A program made the position numbers and the translations under genes. Source: Cephalotus follicularis (lineage: Eukaryota; Streptophyta; Magnoliopsida; Oxalidales; Cephalotaceae). Taken from it: a stretch of 64,000 bases of DNA. How positions within the stretch are numbered: position 1 is the stretch's first letter; the number at the start of each line of letters is the position of its first letter. This document shows positions 45,222 to 57,432 of the stretch, piece after piece. Location: the NCBI GenBank assembly GCA_001972305.1, contig BDDD01000041.1:350005-414004 (forward strand). The letters are read 5' to 3'. Under the pieces are notes generated by a model. The model was not told the origin of the DNA and ran no database searches. It saw only the letters and a program-made list of their open reading frames with translations.

Positions 45222-47367
45222 TGTTCACGTATTTAGAATGTTTTAAAATTTATACTGCAAGTGCACAATTGTGCAGTAACGGGTCGAACACTAGGAAATC
45301 ATGTTAAATTAAGTCTAATCTATTTAACCTAGGCATAGTATGCAAAACTGAAAATTATTATCAAAATCTACTCCTAAACATAAACGAAATTACTGAAAAC
45401 AGGCAAAAAAGCGTCGACGCTTTGTCAAGGCGTCGACGGTTATAATGAAAAAGCAAGGAAAGCGTCGACTTAAGGCGTCGATGTAAACTAAATAAAACAA
45501 GAAAGCGTTGACGCTATCGAGGAAAGCGTCGACGGTTAAGCTACTGTATAGAAACTAACAGGATTTAAGTCAGGCAAATTAAGAACTAAAAAAATAATAA
45601 ATAACAATGAAAGAAATATGCAAGAAAAAATCGGTTTTAGGGAATAGAAACTCACCATTGATTATATTGAACAATTCACTTACTTGAACGATCAAACCTT
45701 GGTAACCAACGGCAGCTAGGTCGATACGGAGTGCGATTATGATGACAAATCGTATGAGTAGTCATGCTAGGTCTATACGGAGTAGATAGCAGCGGCAAAT
45801 CGTATGAGTAGACATGCTAGGTGTATACGGAGTGTGTTCGTTGTGACAAACCGTATGAGTAGACTCCATTGATTGCGTTAAAAACTATTTATTCAGCAAC
45901 TTTCATATTCACCGACAAGATGTTTGTGGATTTTAATCAGACAGACAAAGTGTGTGTGAAGGCAAAAAATTGAAGAACAAATCAAAACTTCAAGGATTTT
46001 TATTGATGGAATTGAAGCAATACAATCTAATGGCTTGTTCTAACCCTAAAAACCTTAAGAGTTTAGCTACTAAACATTGAAACTAATATTACAAAACTGA
46101 AAGGAAGAAGAGAAGCGGCCACTGTTGTAAAAAAACGTCGACTCTCTTGTTTATGCCATCAGCCTCCTCTTTTATACTGATATGTATGCATAGAACAGGA
46201 AAAAATCTAACCTGTTTAGTTAAAGGAAAGTATTACAACCCTGATAAAAACTTTCCTAAAATACAAAGTCAACTATTCTAGAGTATTCCATTAATTGTTG
46301 TATGCCAAACCGTGCTCAATTGGTGAAATTCAATTGCTAATCAGACCATGAAATGCGAGCGGACGTCTTAAGCGCTGTTGATATGCATGTAAGCGTTAGC
46401 GCTAAAAGAATAAAGCATCAACAGTATAGTAAAAACGTCGCCGTTTATAACATTATAATGAACCAAAGCGCTGACATTGATGTATAACATTTGATGCTTT
46501 AAGGGTTAAGCGTTGTCGGTGTCGAATAAAGCATCAGCACTTTAAACTTGAAATCAAACTTGTAATTGCGACATGTAGCCGAGCAAAGCTTGAAGAACTG
46601 ACATGAACTGAGGGCAATGCATGAAATTAACTGAGCAGAGATGCCAAGCAGATTGTGGATTTCCGAGCATAAAATGAACTTGCTGAGCAGACTTGAGATG
46701 ACAACTTGAAATAGACGAGCAGACCATCAAGAGAATCCGAGCAATGCATGAAGTCAGACTTAGCCAATCAGACCATGCATATCTGAGCACCACTTTGCAG
46801 AGATGCCGAGGATTCCAAGCATGGTAACGATGGTAGAGCAAAGCATGGAACACAAGTATAGGGCATCCTTGAGTTGTTTGTCAGACCAGAGATGAGATGT
46901 TGAGCTAAAAAACCACAAAGTGCCGAGCAGAGAACATAATGCCAGACTAGTAATGTTTGCCAGACCATGAAATTCTGACTAGAAAATAATTGTACCGAGC
47001 AGACTTTGAGGAGCATAACAACATCAATCTTCCATACCAGACATGAAAGGAGCCGAGATGCCGAGATGGGCAAAGCATACCGAAGTCAGACCATGAAGAA
47101 CTAATTGTCGAGCATGCGTTTGAGTAGAGTAGCAAAGCATCAACGCTTTTAAACTAACCATCAGCGCTTAAAAGATAAGAGTCGACGCTTTAAATAAAAA
47201 TGTCGATGCTTTGTTCTGTAAATTGTACAGTTCAGTAAATTTTGTTGCATTGCTTGTTATTTGCTCCGTAACCCGCAAATTCAATAAAACCACCCAAGTA
47301 ATTAGATCCAAGAATAAAAATATAACAAATAACTCTTTTTAAAAACAACATATTTTTATGCTAAACA
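45222..47367 (-). repeat. 3' LTR of Athila element D
   Basis: On the minus strand runs TGTTTAGCATAAAAATATG ... CTAAATACGTGAACA, 2146 bp. The left end TGTTCACG matches 54559 next to the primer site. Hairpin pairs with GTCGAC cores are at 45412-45438 and 45506-45534, with further CGTCGACG-like sites at 46137 and 47170-47210. 46300-47160 holds many CCGAGCA and CAGACCATGAA words in irregular repeats. Confidence 0.9.
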
Positions 47368-47501
47368 AATACCCTCATACTTAAACTTTGCTTGTCCTCA
47401 AGCAAACAAAATGGAAAAACTAAAGCTAACACAAAGACACAAACAAACCAGAAACTAAGAAAAGAACACAAAAACTAAAACCATAACTCACTTTCGTAGG
47501 A

Positions 47502-48190
47502 ATCACGATTGCATTTAGCATATGCAACAAGCCGTTAAACCCCTAGGTGGCCCTAGTGGACGAGTTTTGTCTCGTGAGTGTTTTTCAGCTAATAAATCAT
47601 GATTGCATTTAGCATATGCAACAAGCCGTTAAACCCCTAGGTGGCCATAGTGGATGAGTTTTGTCTCATAATTGTTTTCCAATGAATAAACACACAAAAT
47701 TCAGTTCATCAAAACTTTGACAATAGGCAAAATGTATCTCTACTTAAAAATTAATAGGCAACCCCATACTTGAATTTTATTATCTCATTCCAAGTTCTAT
47801 AATCAAAATACATCTCAATTAAGGAGCTTTACCAAATTTTTATGTTATTCCTCTTTTGTTTAGCCAATCAAGATACGTATTCTCAGCAACATAGAATCCT
47901 ACTTTGGAATTAGACAAAAGAACTTTTAGCACTCATATATATATATTTCTTTCTCTTTGCTTCTTGTTTTTTATTTCATTCCTCCACTCTTTTCCATCTG
48001 AATTGTCAAGGATGGAGCAAACACCAGACATCCAAAGTATTAGTAAACATAAAATCCTAGTCCATAGTCAAACAAATAACTTTAGTACTCACATACATAT
48101 AGATATTTCTCTTTCTTTCTTTCCTTTTTCTTTTGCTTTATTCAAACTCATTCCTCCACTACTTTTTCATCTGAATTGTCATGGATGAAG
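47502..48190 (-). repeat. duplications in the Athila D 3' untranslated region
   Basis: A 94-bp tandem duplication (47507 and 47601, starting GATTGCATTTAGCATATGC) carries a hairpin in each copy. A second duplicated block of about 145 bp is at about 47895-48030 and 48050-48190 (CTGAATTGTCA, GAGCAAACACCAGACA). No env-like protein is encoded between pol and the LTR. Confidence 0.75.
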
Positions 48191-48864
48191 CAAACACCAG
48201 ACACCCAAAGTACTAAGTAACTTAAGAATTTGCAATTCGCACATACAACAATTAAAACTTTACCAAATTAAATTCGTGTAATGTCTTAGCATTTTAAACA
48301 TTCTAAAATACTCATGTAGCGAGCTTTCGACTAGTTACTCTCAAACCAATTGGCTTTAAGGAACTGAGTGTAGAACACCCTTAAGGCTTAATTACTCTAA
48401 TCAATTAGGCTACAGACTAAGACTGAATTCAAACAGTTAAAATAAATTTCTTTTTCTTTTTCTTCTTTTTATTGTATATATATATATATATGCAAGAACA
48501 TCAATTCATTGTCCTCCTCCTCACTAAGATTTATGAAACTTTGAAAAACACACAAGATTCATTTATTTTTCTTTCATTTATTATTGCACAAACTCCTATC
48601 TTGAGATGCATTCATTTTCTTTTCCTTGAAAACAAAATTTTTATTATTTCTCCTATGGGGTTTTCTATTATTTCTAAGTATATCAATATTTATTCCTACT
48701 TTCAAAAATTAAAATGAATTTTGGTCTAAACCCCCCCATACTTAAAGTTTGCATTGTTCTCAATGCAATAAAAAGTAATTAAAGAAATGACAATGAATGA
48801 GCACGAATATAAGAAACAACGCAATAAAATAAAGAACAAAAGGGGTAAGGTTTGCCGAATATGA

Positions 48865-51800
48865 TCATGGAGACTCAAAATAAAGAGGCTCATGAAGGTC
48901 CATGGCCTCCTCTGGCGGCGCAACCGGGAACTCTAAAAATTTCTTCAATCGCTGCCCATTCACCTTGAACACGTTTTTAGTACCTGGCTTACAAATCTCA
49001 AAAACACCATGTGAGTAAACAGTTTTAATAACATAGGGGCCATCCCAACGAGAACGTAGTTTTTCAGGAAACAAATGTAAACGAAAATTATATAAAAGCA
49101 CTTTGTCTCCTACTTCAAAATTTTTCCGTAAAATACGCGCATCATGAAAGGCCTTGGTCTTTTCTTTAGAGATTTTGGCATTGTCATAAGCATCATTTCG
49201 GATTTCTTCCAACTCGGATAGTTGGATAGCACAATGACTACCCGCAGTGGAACGATCAAAATTGAATTGCTTGATGGCCCAAAAGGCTCGATGTTTCAAT
49301 TCCACCGGAAGATGACATGCTTTACCGTACACAAGCCGGTAAAGGGATTAACCAAGGTCAATCTTGAAAGCGGTCCGATAAGCCCATAAAGCTTCCACAA
49401 GTAGGGTGAACCAATCCTTTCTATTGGGGATGACTGTTTTTTTGAGAATTTACTTAATCTGGCGATTGGATACTTCAACTTGCCCACATGTTTGCGAATG
49501 GTAAGGCATAGCAAGCTTGTGAGTAATCCCATATCTTTTCATGAGTGCTTCAAAAGAACGATAGCAAAAGTGGGCACCCCTATCACTAATAATGACACAT
49601 TGGGTACCAAAACAAAAAAAGATATGTTCTTTGAGAAACTTGACAACCGCAAAGTTGTCATTGGTTCGACAAGGGATCGCCTCAATCCACTTCGAAACAT
49701 AGTCTACAGCCAGAAGGATATATAAATTTCCAAATGAATTGGGAAAATGACCCATGAAATCAATGTCCCAAACATCAAAAATCTCTACAGTCAAAATCAG
49801 AGTTAAGGGCATCATATTTCTCTTAGTCACACGACCTAGAGATTGACATGACGGACAAGCCCTACAGTACTGAAAAGCATCCTTAAAAATGGTCGGCCAA
49901 TAAAAACCACATTGTAAAACCTTGGCCGCTGTCTTGGTTGGGCAGAAATGGCCACTACACGCTTGATCATGACAAAAAGACATAATTGAATGATGTTCAT
50001 GATCAGGAACACACCAATGCATAATCTGGTCTGGACATGCCTTAAAAAGATAAGGATCATCCCGGAAAAAGTGTGTCGCTTGCGAGAGAAACCTACGCTT
50101 ATCTTGAGCAGACCACTCGGATGGTACACTTCCCGTAAAAAGACAATTAACTATGTCCGCATACCATGGTTCACTCTCGATACGCATAAGTTGCTCATCA
50201 GGAAAATTCTCATTAATCGGACCATTGACTTCTGGCGAATTAGAGAGACGGGATAAATGAGCAGCCACTAAATTCTCAGTCCCTTTCTTGTCCCTAATCT
50301 CAATGTCAAACTCTTGAAGTAGCAAAACCAACGGATGAGACACGCTTTTGCATCCTTTTTACCCACTAGATACCGAATTGCAGCATGATTAGTATAAATA
50401 ATGACGTGTGATCCTAAAAGGTATGATCAAAATTTTTCTAGGGCAAAGACAACAGCTAAAAATTCCTTCTCAATGATCATGTAATTTAACTACGCGTCAG
50501 AAAGGGTCCTACATGCATAGTAAATGATGTGAGGCAATTTATTCATCTGTTGCCTGAGAACAGCTCCAATGGCATTGTTGGAAGCGTCACACATGATCTC
50601 AAAAGGCTCAGTTCTAATCGGTGCCTGAATGATAGGAGAGAGGTGAGCTCCTTCTTTAAGAGGTTAAACGTATCAAGGCACTCATCAGAAAATACAAAAT
50701 CTTGATCTTTCGCTAGGAGTGATGTCAATGGTCGAGCCACCTTGCTGAAATCCTTGATGAACCTTCGATAAAAACCAGCATGTCCGAGGAATGCTCGGAT
50801 GTCTTTACATTTCTTGGTGGAGGTAATTGTTTGATGACTTCTATTTTAGCTTTATCGACTTGGATTCCCTCTTTTGACATTATATGTCCAAGAACTATCC
50901 CCTTCTTCACCATGAAATTGCACTTCTCCCAATTACGCACCAAATTCTTCTCCCGACTTCTTTCGAGTACTAATTTCAGAGGATGAAGGCATCCAGAGAA
51001 CGAGGAACCATGAACAGAGAAGTCATCCATAAACACTTCAAGAAAGTCCTCCACCATATCAAAGAAGATACTCACCATGCACCGCTGGAATGTTGCAGGA
51101 GCATTGCAGAGGCCAAATGGCATGCGTCGATAAGCAAAGGTGCCGAAGGGGCATGTGAAGGTAGTCTTCTCTTAATCTTCTGGGAGGATGGGGATTTGAT
51201 TATATCCGGAGTACCCATCAAGAAAATAATAATACTCATAACCAGCCAACCTATCCAGAATTTGATTAATAAACAGAAGGGGAAAATGATCCTTCCAGGT
51301 GGCTGTATTCAACTTGCGATAGTCAATGCACACCCTCCATCCAGTTTGGATCTTAGTCGAAATTAAGTCATCGACGGAGGATTGCACTACCGTCACTCCA
51401 GATTTCTTTGGAACAACGTGGACTGGACTCACCCACTGACTATCCGAGATGGGATAAATGATCCCATTGTCCAGCCACTTCAAAATTTCTTTTGTATGGC
51501 TTTTTTCATCGAGGGATTTGCTCTTCGTTGAGGTTCCCTATAAGGTTTGAATTCTTCTATGACATTTATACGATGCTCACAAACAGAAGGGCTAATTCCC
51601 TTGATGTCAGCCATTGTCCAATCAATTGCCTCTTTATTTTATTTGAGTAGGTGAATAACCTCATCCTCCTGACTGGGAGTAAGATCAGACGATAGAATAA
51701 CAGGAAGAGTTTGGTTTTCACCTAAAAATGAATATTTCAATGTAGAGGGAAATTCCTTTAAATCGAGTTTCAGAGGCTCTTCGATTGACGACTTAGGTAT

Positions 51801-52490
51801 AATGTGGACAAAGGGCCCACTAGTTCCAAAGGTTGCATACTAAACACATCAAAAAAGTCACCTCCATCCACATCCCCTAAATCCTGCATACACTCCTTGA
51901 AATTTTCATCAAACTTAATGTCAAATACCGTATCAATGTGATCGAGAATGGAATGAAGCATATGCACTTCATTAGCTGGCTGCTTTCCCAGACATAAGAC
52001 ATTGAAGTCCATTGACGTGTTTCCGAAGCTCAATCTCATCATCCCATTTTGGCAATTGATCAAAGCATTACTCCTGGCCAAAAATGGTTTACCAAGGATA
52101 ATTAGAATTTGATCTTTTATATTATTCACAGGTTCGGTATCTAAGATGACAAAATCTAAAGGAAAGATAAACTCGTCAACCTTAATTCAAACGTCCTCAA
52201 TTTCTCCTTTTGGGATTTTCATCAACCGATCCGCTAATTGTAATGTCGTCGTGGTCGGGCGCAACTCTCCTAAACTTAGCTGCTCATAAACGGAAGATGG
52301 CAACAAGTTGAAACTTGCTCCTAAATCAAACAAAGCATGTTCAAATCTTGTATTGCCGATGACACAAGAGATTGTCGGGAAATCGGGGTCTTTGTATTTT
52401 TGCACCATGGGTTGCGAAAGCATCGCACTGACTTTTGCAGCCAAGAAAGCCTTTTTCGGAGTCGGATGGACTCACTTTTGCATACATAAG
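48865..52490 (-). pseudogene. Athila D pol: protease, reverse transcriptase, RNase H, integrase
   Basis: Broken into many frames but collinear with element C. Protease ALFDLGASFNLLP and ILGKPFLARSNALI (52444-51770). [20 protein letters not shown] (51483-51172), [23 protein letters not shown] (51123-50725). RNase H around 50740-50290. Integrase [37 protein letters not shown] (50343-49450). Tail 49332-48865 ends [14 protein letters not shown]. At least ten stops or shifts. Confidence 0.9.
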
Positions 52491-54279
52491 TCTTTCAGAA
52501 CTTTTGCATATAGAGGCATTTGGGCAATTTCGTCCAGCAATGGAATATTGATTTGGACTTATTTGAACATTTCTGTGATCTTTTCCATTGCTAGAGCTTT
52601 CTTATTTTTCTCCAACTTTTTTGGAAAAGAAGCTACGGGAACATATGTGCGTTCGAGTGTTGCCGCTGGTTGTTCCTTTTCTTCGTCTTTTTCTTCCCTT
52701 GATTCCTCATTTACATTTTCTGGTTGGGAAGAGGGGTCTCTCGACTGCTCACTTGATATTGCGGCTGGATGATATTCATTGCCACACCTAAGGGCATTGA
52801 CAGAATTGCTTGGATTTGACTGCCCCAAGGATGAAGAAGAGCCTTGAGGATTTGGTATTGGTTGGATATGAGCGTGATTATTCATGGCTGTCCTAGGATT
52901 CGGGTATGGCTGAGAAGGCATCTTGCCTTTCTCTCTTGCTTGCAACGCAGATGCTAGTTGAGAGATTTGCTTCTCCATATTGTGCTGACTTGTCACTACT
53001 GTACTCATAAGAATCTCCATGCTCTTTTCTAGCGAGAAAATCCTAAACGTGTCTTCCCTTTGGTTCAACAATCCAGGTGCTTGTTGATTTTGGAATTGAT
53101 TTTGTTGTGGAAAGGGTGGTCAGACATTATTGGAATTCGGGGGAAACCTTGGAAAGATCTGTTGTGGTGCAGACTATCCAATGAAGCTCAAAGGTTGCCC
53201 CGAAAAATTTGAGTTTGGACCTGAAAAGTTTGAAGGTCCTCTTGCGTTTTGCCCTGGGCACAATGAGAAGTTTAAGTGATTTCGCCAACCCGGATTGTAA
53301 GTGTTACTATACGGGTTATATTGATTCATTGTGGAAACATTCTCAAGAGATTATTGATTGTCGTAATAATTTGGGCATTCTTCAAAAACATGACTTGGTG
53401 ACTGGCACCAAGAACACATAGGGGTGCTTTGATCGATGTGATTTGCATGCGCGGGACCCCTAACTATCGACTCCAGTCTCATGAAGAGGCTGTCTAAATG
53501 TGCCTCATTAGCAACTGCTCCCTCTATAGCGTAACCTTTATTTGACAAAGCTCTCTCAGAAACTTGAGTGGACTCCCACTCCCTAGTTCACTCACCCAAA
53601 TCTAACAGGAAATTCAAAGCCTCGTTTTCATTGGTGTATGAGGTGAACCCATCAGGACACATTGATTCGACCAATTGCTTGGTCTGGTAGTCAATGCCTT
53701 CGTAAATGATTTGGCATAAATGCCACGTGTTTAAACCATGATGAGGACATTCTAAGATGAGGTCTTTAAAACGTTCCTGTATCGAGAAAATGATTCATTG
53801 GGTCGTTGGCGAAACTGGAGAATGTCGTTCCTAAGTTTAATGGTTTTATGGAGCGGAAATAATTTCTTTAGGAACGAGACAGTGAAATGGTCCCATGTAG
53901 AGATGGAACCATTTGGGAGTCTGTAGAGCCACTTTTTAGCTCCATCTTTCAGAGAAAAATTGATAAAACGCAATTTGATTGCGTCATCCAAGAGTTGCTA
54001 AAGTTTCATGAAGGCACACACCTCCTCGAACTCGCGAAGGAAGATATATGCATCCTCATTGGGTAAACCATGAAAATGCGGAAGCATGCTAATGAACTGA
54101 GATTTTAACTCAAAATTATTCCCTTTGGGGGCAGGCAACAGGATACAAGATGGTTGCGCTGTCCTCGCAAGATAGAATCTATTGCGTAGAGTTTGGATGG
54201 GTCATTCGTCCGCCATTGTTGCTTGGTGATGATTGATTCTTTCCAATCGATGATTTGGACCACGAACCCACTCAGTCAT
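52491..54279 (-). pseudogene. Athila D gag
   Basis: Start ATG at 54279 (MTEWVRGPNHRLER). Capsid-like domain (LKDGAKKWLYRLPNGSISTWDHFTVSFLKKLFPLHKTIKLRNDILQF), then a zinc knuckle CSWCQSPSHVFEEC near 53400, and a Gln/Asn/Pro-rich region. Several stops and a shift at about 53770. About as long as element C gag and collinear with it. Confidence 0.9.
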
Positions 54280-54534
54280 ACATTAACGCAAAACAAAAAC
54301 AAAATAAAACACAACACAACGTAACAAAGGTACTAACTTAGAACACTATCAGGACGCACTAACGGGAAAATTACTAATGCAAAACACACAGGAAAATAGA
54401 GAATACTAAATTAAATTAACGAGCATAAATTAAAGCAGAAAACACAACGTTAAAACAAACAAGTTTTTTTTTATTAAATCTAAATTAAATACTACGAATC
54501 AGTTAAATAAATTAAAATTAATTTGAAACTTATT

Positions 54535-54552
54535 TCCCCGGCAACGGCGCCA
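54535..54552 (-). promoter_or_regulatory. tRNA-Asp primer binding site of Athila D
   Basis: Minus strand TGGCGCCGTTGCCGGGGA, complementary to the 3' end of plant tRNA-Asp, the primer known for Athila elements. It is six bases from the LTR end at 54559. Confidence 0.9.
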
Positions 54553-54558
54553 AAAACT

Positions 54559-55361
54559 TGTTCACGTATTTAGAATGTTCTAAAATTTATACCGCAAGTG
54601 CACGGTTGTGCAGTAACGGGTCGAACATTAGGAAATCAAGTTAAATTAATTTTAATCTATTTAACCTAGGCATAGTATGCAAAACGGGAAATTATTATCA
54701 AAATCTACTCCTAAACATAAACTAAATTACTGAAAACAGGCAAGAAAGCGTCAACGCTTTGTCAAGGCATCGACGGTTATAACGAAAAGCAAGGAAAGCG
54801 TCGACTTAAGGCGTCAACGTAAACTAAATAGAACAAGAAAGCGTCGATGCTATCGAGGAAAGCGTCGACGGTTAAGCTACTGTATAGAAAACTAACAGGA
54901 TTTAAGTCATGCAAATTAAGAACTAACAAAATAATAAATAACAGTGAAGGAAATATACAAGAAAAAGTCAGTTTTAGGGAATAGAAACTCACCATAGATT
55001 ATATTGAACAATTCACTTACTTGAACGATCAAACCTTGGTAACCAACGGCAGCTTGGTCGATACGGAGTGCGACTGTGATGACAAATCGTATGAGTAGTC
55101 GTGCTAGGTCTATACGGAGTATAGCAGCAACGGTAAATCGTATGAGTAGACATGCTAGATCTATACGGAGTGTGTTCGTTGTGACAAACCATATGAGTAG
55201 ACTCATTGATTGCGTTAAAAACCATTTATTCAGTAGCTTTCATATTCACCGATAAGATGTTTGTGGATTTTAATCAGACAGACAAAGTGTGTGTGAAGGC
55301 AAAAAATTGAAGAACAAATCAAAACTTCAAGGATTTTTATTGATGGAATTGAAGCAATACA
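54559..55361 (-). repeat. partial 5' LTR of Athila D
   Basis: Aligns with 45222-46024 of the 3' LTR, including the two hairpin pairs (54747-54870). It stops after AAGCAATACA at 55361, so about 1.3 kb of LTR is missing. Confidence 0.9.
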
Positions 55362-55568
55362 TGTTGGAACCTTATGGCGATTTAGGTAATAAAATATCTA
55401 TTTGCATAAAACCCTAAAACATATATTGTGTTATCATCTCATGAATATCAAGCCATATAAGTCATTTCCAGGATCTTTTGAGCATACATATATAGTTAGA
55501 TATAAAACAATAAGGAGGAGCAGACGGAATTACTCACATGAATGGAGCGGCCCCATCCTTCTTCCTAT
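55362..55568. other. unassigned spacer between Athila D and the CACTA element
   Basis: About 200 bp matching nothing else in the window that I can see. No domain or repeat end recognised. Sequence right of the CACTA element does not continue it. Confidence 0.5.
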
Positions 55569-55720
55569 CACTACTAGAAAAAGGGCATTTCCCGACCGCC
55601 CTTTTTGCCGACCGCCATGCCGACCGCTAGGGCGGTCGGTAAAAACCCTTTGACTGAAATCGTATTGGTTTTGTGGGCAACCGCAAAATTTTGGAATTAC
55701 CGACCGTCTTAGCGGTCGGT
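55569..55720 (+). repeat. CACTA left terminal and subterminal repeats
   Basis: The terminal repeat is followed by CCGACCGCC, CCGACCGCC-like and GGCGGTCGGT copies in both orientations (55590-55640, 55700-55720). In En/Spm such repeats are binding sites of the TNPA-type protein. Confidence 0.85.
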
Positions 55721-55787
55721 AATTCCCAAAATAAAAATATTATTATTTATTTATGTTTAGCAACGGTTTTATTTTGATTACCCAGGC

Positions 55788-56768
55788 ATGGCTCGAGCAA
55801 TGTTTGACCAGTATTGCAAAATAAATTACAAAAAGTGGATGTGCGATTTGAGAAATGAGTCGAAGATGCTTGCAAAAGTAAATGACCTCACAGAGGCCTG
55901 CAGGTAGTTCCCCCCAAGAACCGTTCCCCCACCAGTTTGGGAGCAACTAATGGATATATGGTTTGCTCCTGGTTGGCAGGTTACCTCTTCAAGGCATAAG
56001 AATAATAGGTTTAGTGCAAGTTATCTTCCCTACACTGGAGGAAATCGCAGTATGAGCCAGCGGCTGAAGGAGGCGGTACATAACCGAGAACTTAATCTTT
56101 ATTAACCATTTATTTCTTACTTGTTATCCATTAATTTGTATTGTGTTTTTATTTCTTGTATGTAGGAGAAAAACAATGAAGACTTGGCAGATATTTTTAG
56201 TAAATATCACACTCCCAAATACGCTACTGTGTCTCGTGAAGAAGTTGCTGCTTGCGTTGCAAGTTATACTGACAGTGAATTTAGTATCAAGTGAATATGA
56301 TTCAATCTGTGATTAAAATCTTGAGGAATAACATACATAATTTTTTTATTTGTTTCTATGCAGAAAACATACAAAAAGCTGAAGGCGGATGCTGCAGTGA
56401 GAGGAGGTGGAGAAGGGGAGGCGGGGGCATCATCACAACCACCTGGACAAGTGGTTGACTTGGATCTGTGGTTGGAGACAGTGGGAAAGCCGAAGAAGGG
56501 GTTAATTCGTGGCTTTGGAAATTTTATCAATGCTAAAAAAGCAAAGAAGAAGTTTCAATCGAGCTCATCATCATGCCATGTAGACAGCGGAGCTTCAGTT
56601 CGTGGTCCTGATCTTACTCCTAGTGTGCCTGATGCGTGCATGGAGGAGATGGTTCAACGACATATTGGAGGACTGCGTGAGGAACTTATGGCAGCCATGA
56701 GCGTGCAACTTGCAACTATTCAGGACATGCTTGGAACGCATATGAGAGGGTCATATCCTGCAGCGTAG
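55788..56768 (+). pseudogene. Transposase_24-like (Ptta/En/Spm) CACTA protein
   Basis: Acceptor-like TTACCCAG precedes ATG 55788. Exon fragments: MARAMFDQYCKINYKKWMCD ... WEQLMDIWF, HKNNRFSASYLPYTGGNRS; then from 56165 after TATGTAG, EKNNEDLADIFSKYHTPKYA; then 56362-56768 after TATGCAG, with LDLWLETVGKPKKGLIRGFG and a region predicted helical ending in MLGTHMRGSY. This family accompanies plant CACTA transposons and probably binds the subterminal repeats. TAG interrupts the first exon after LTEACR. Confidence 0.75.
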
Positions 56769-57432
56769 CACAATACCCCTAATGCGACTACACACTTTGA
56801 TCCTGGTGATAGTCCTCCACATCAGGTTATTCACCCAGCAGCTCCTCCAGCGTAATTTGGTCATCCTACCCCATCTCGGCAGCGTGCTGATCATGACCCG
56901 CCTTCTCTGTACCCAGATGTTCATATGTATCGGCCACAGAATGATGATGAAGATGATGAGGAGGAGGAGGAGGAGGATGATGATTAGATGTGATTGGCGT
57001 CAAAGTTTCTTTAGGTAATAAGTTGTTTCTATTTGCATATGTATTATTAATTATATATTCATGTACACATTGCTCTTAGAATGAGTAATCTTGAATTGAT
57101 AGGTTATTATGTGTTTTACAGGTCTTCTATGTAACAGAATTGATGCTAGTCTTGTGACACTTGTCTTCTGTAACTTTAGAATAGCAAACAGTTATTGACT
57201 CACCACCAGTTTGTATTTACTACACTGTTACTATTATAGACCTAAATAACTTTAGATTCTGATTGCAGGTTGTTGATCAGTTTTGTGCTCTAAACATTAG
57301 GGCTTTTGTTTTAAATCTATAGAATTAGCATTTTCATAACATTCTGTTTTGGAAACCAGATTTATAAGTATCCAGGATGGATGATGAATAGACTTGTCCA
57401 CTTTTTTCCTTTCTATTGTTTCATGTTATTAG

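Larger units (their letters stand above)
45222..55361 (-). mobile_element. Athila-lineage Ty3/gypsy retrotransposon D (degraded)
   Basis: 3' LTR at 45222-47367, internal region to 54558 with tRNA-Asp primer site at 54535-54552, and a partial 5' LTR from 54559 broken at 55361. The two LTR copies differ at roughly one in twenty positions by eye, so the insertion is older than C. It sits in the Tat gag fragment; GCTGG (45217-45221) would be the target duplication, with its partner lost. Confidence 0.9.

Noticed and set aside
46554-47135. Cys/Ser/Leu-rich open frames in the Athila D LTR
   Set aside because: They overlap irregular repeats of the LTR and match no env or other family.
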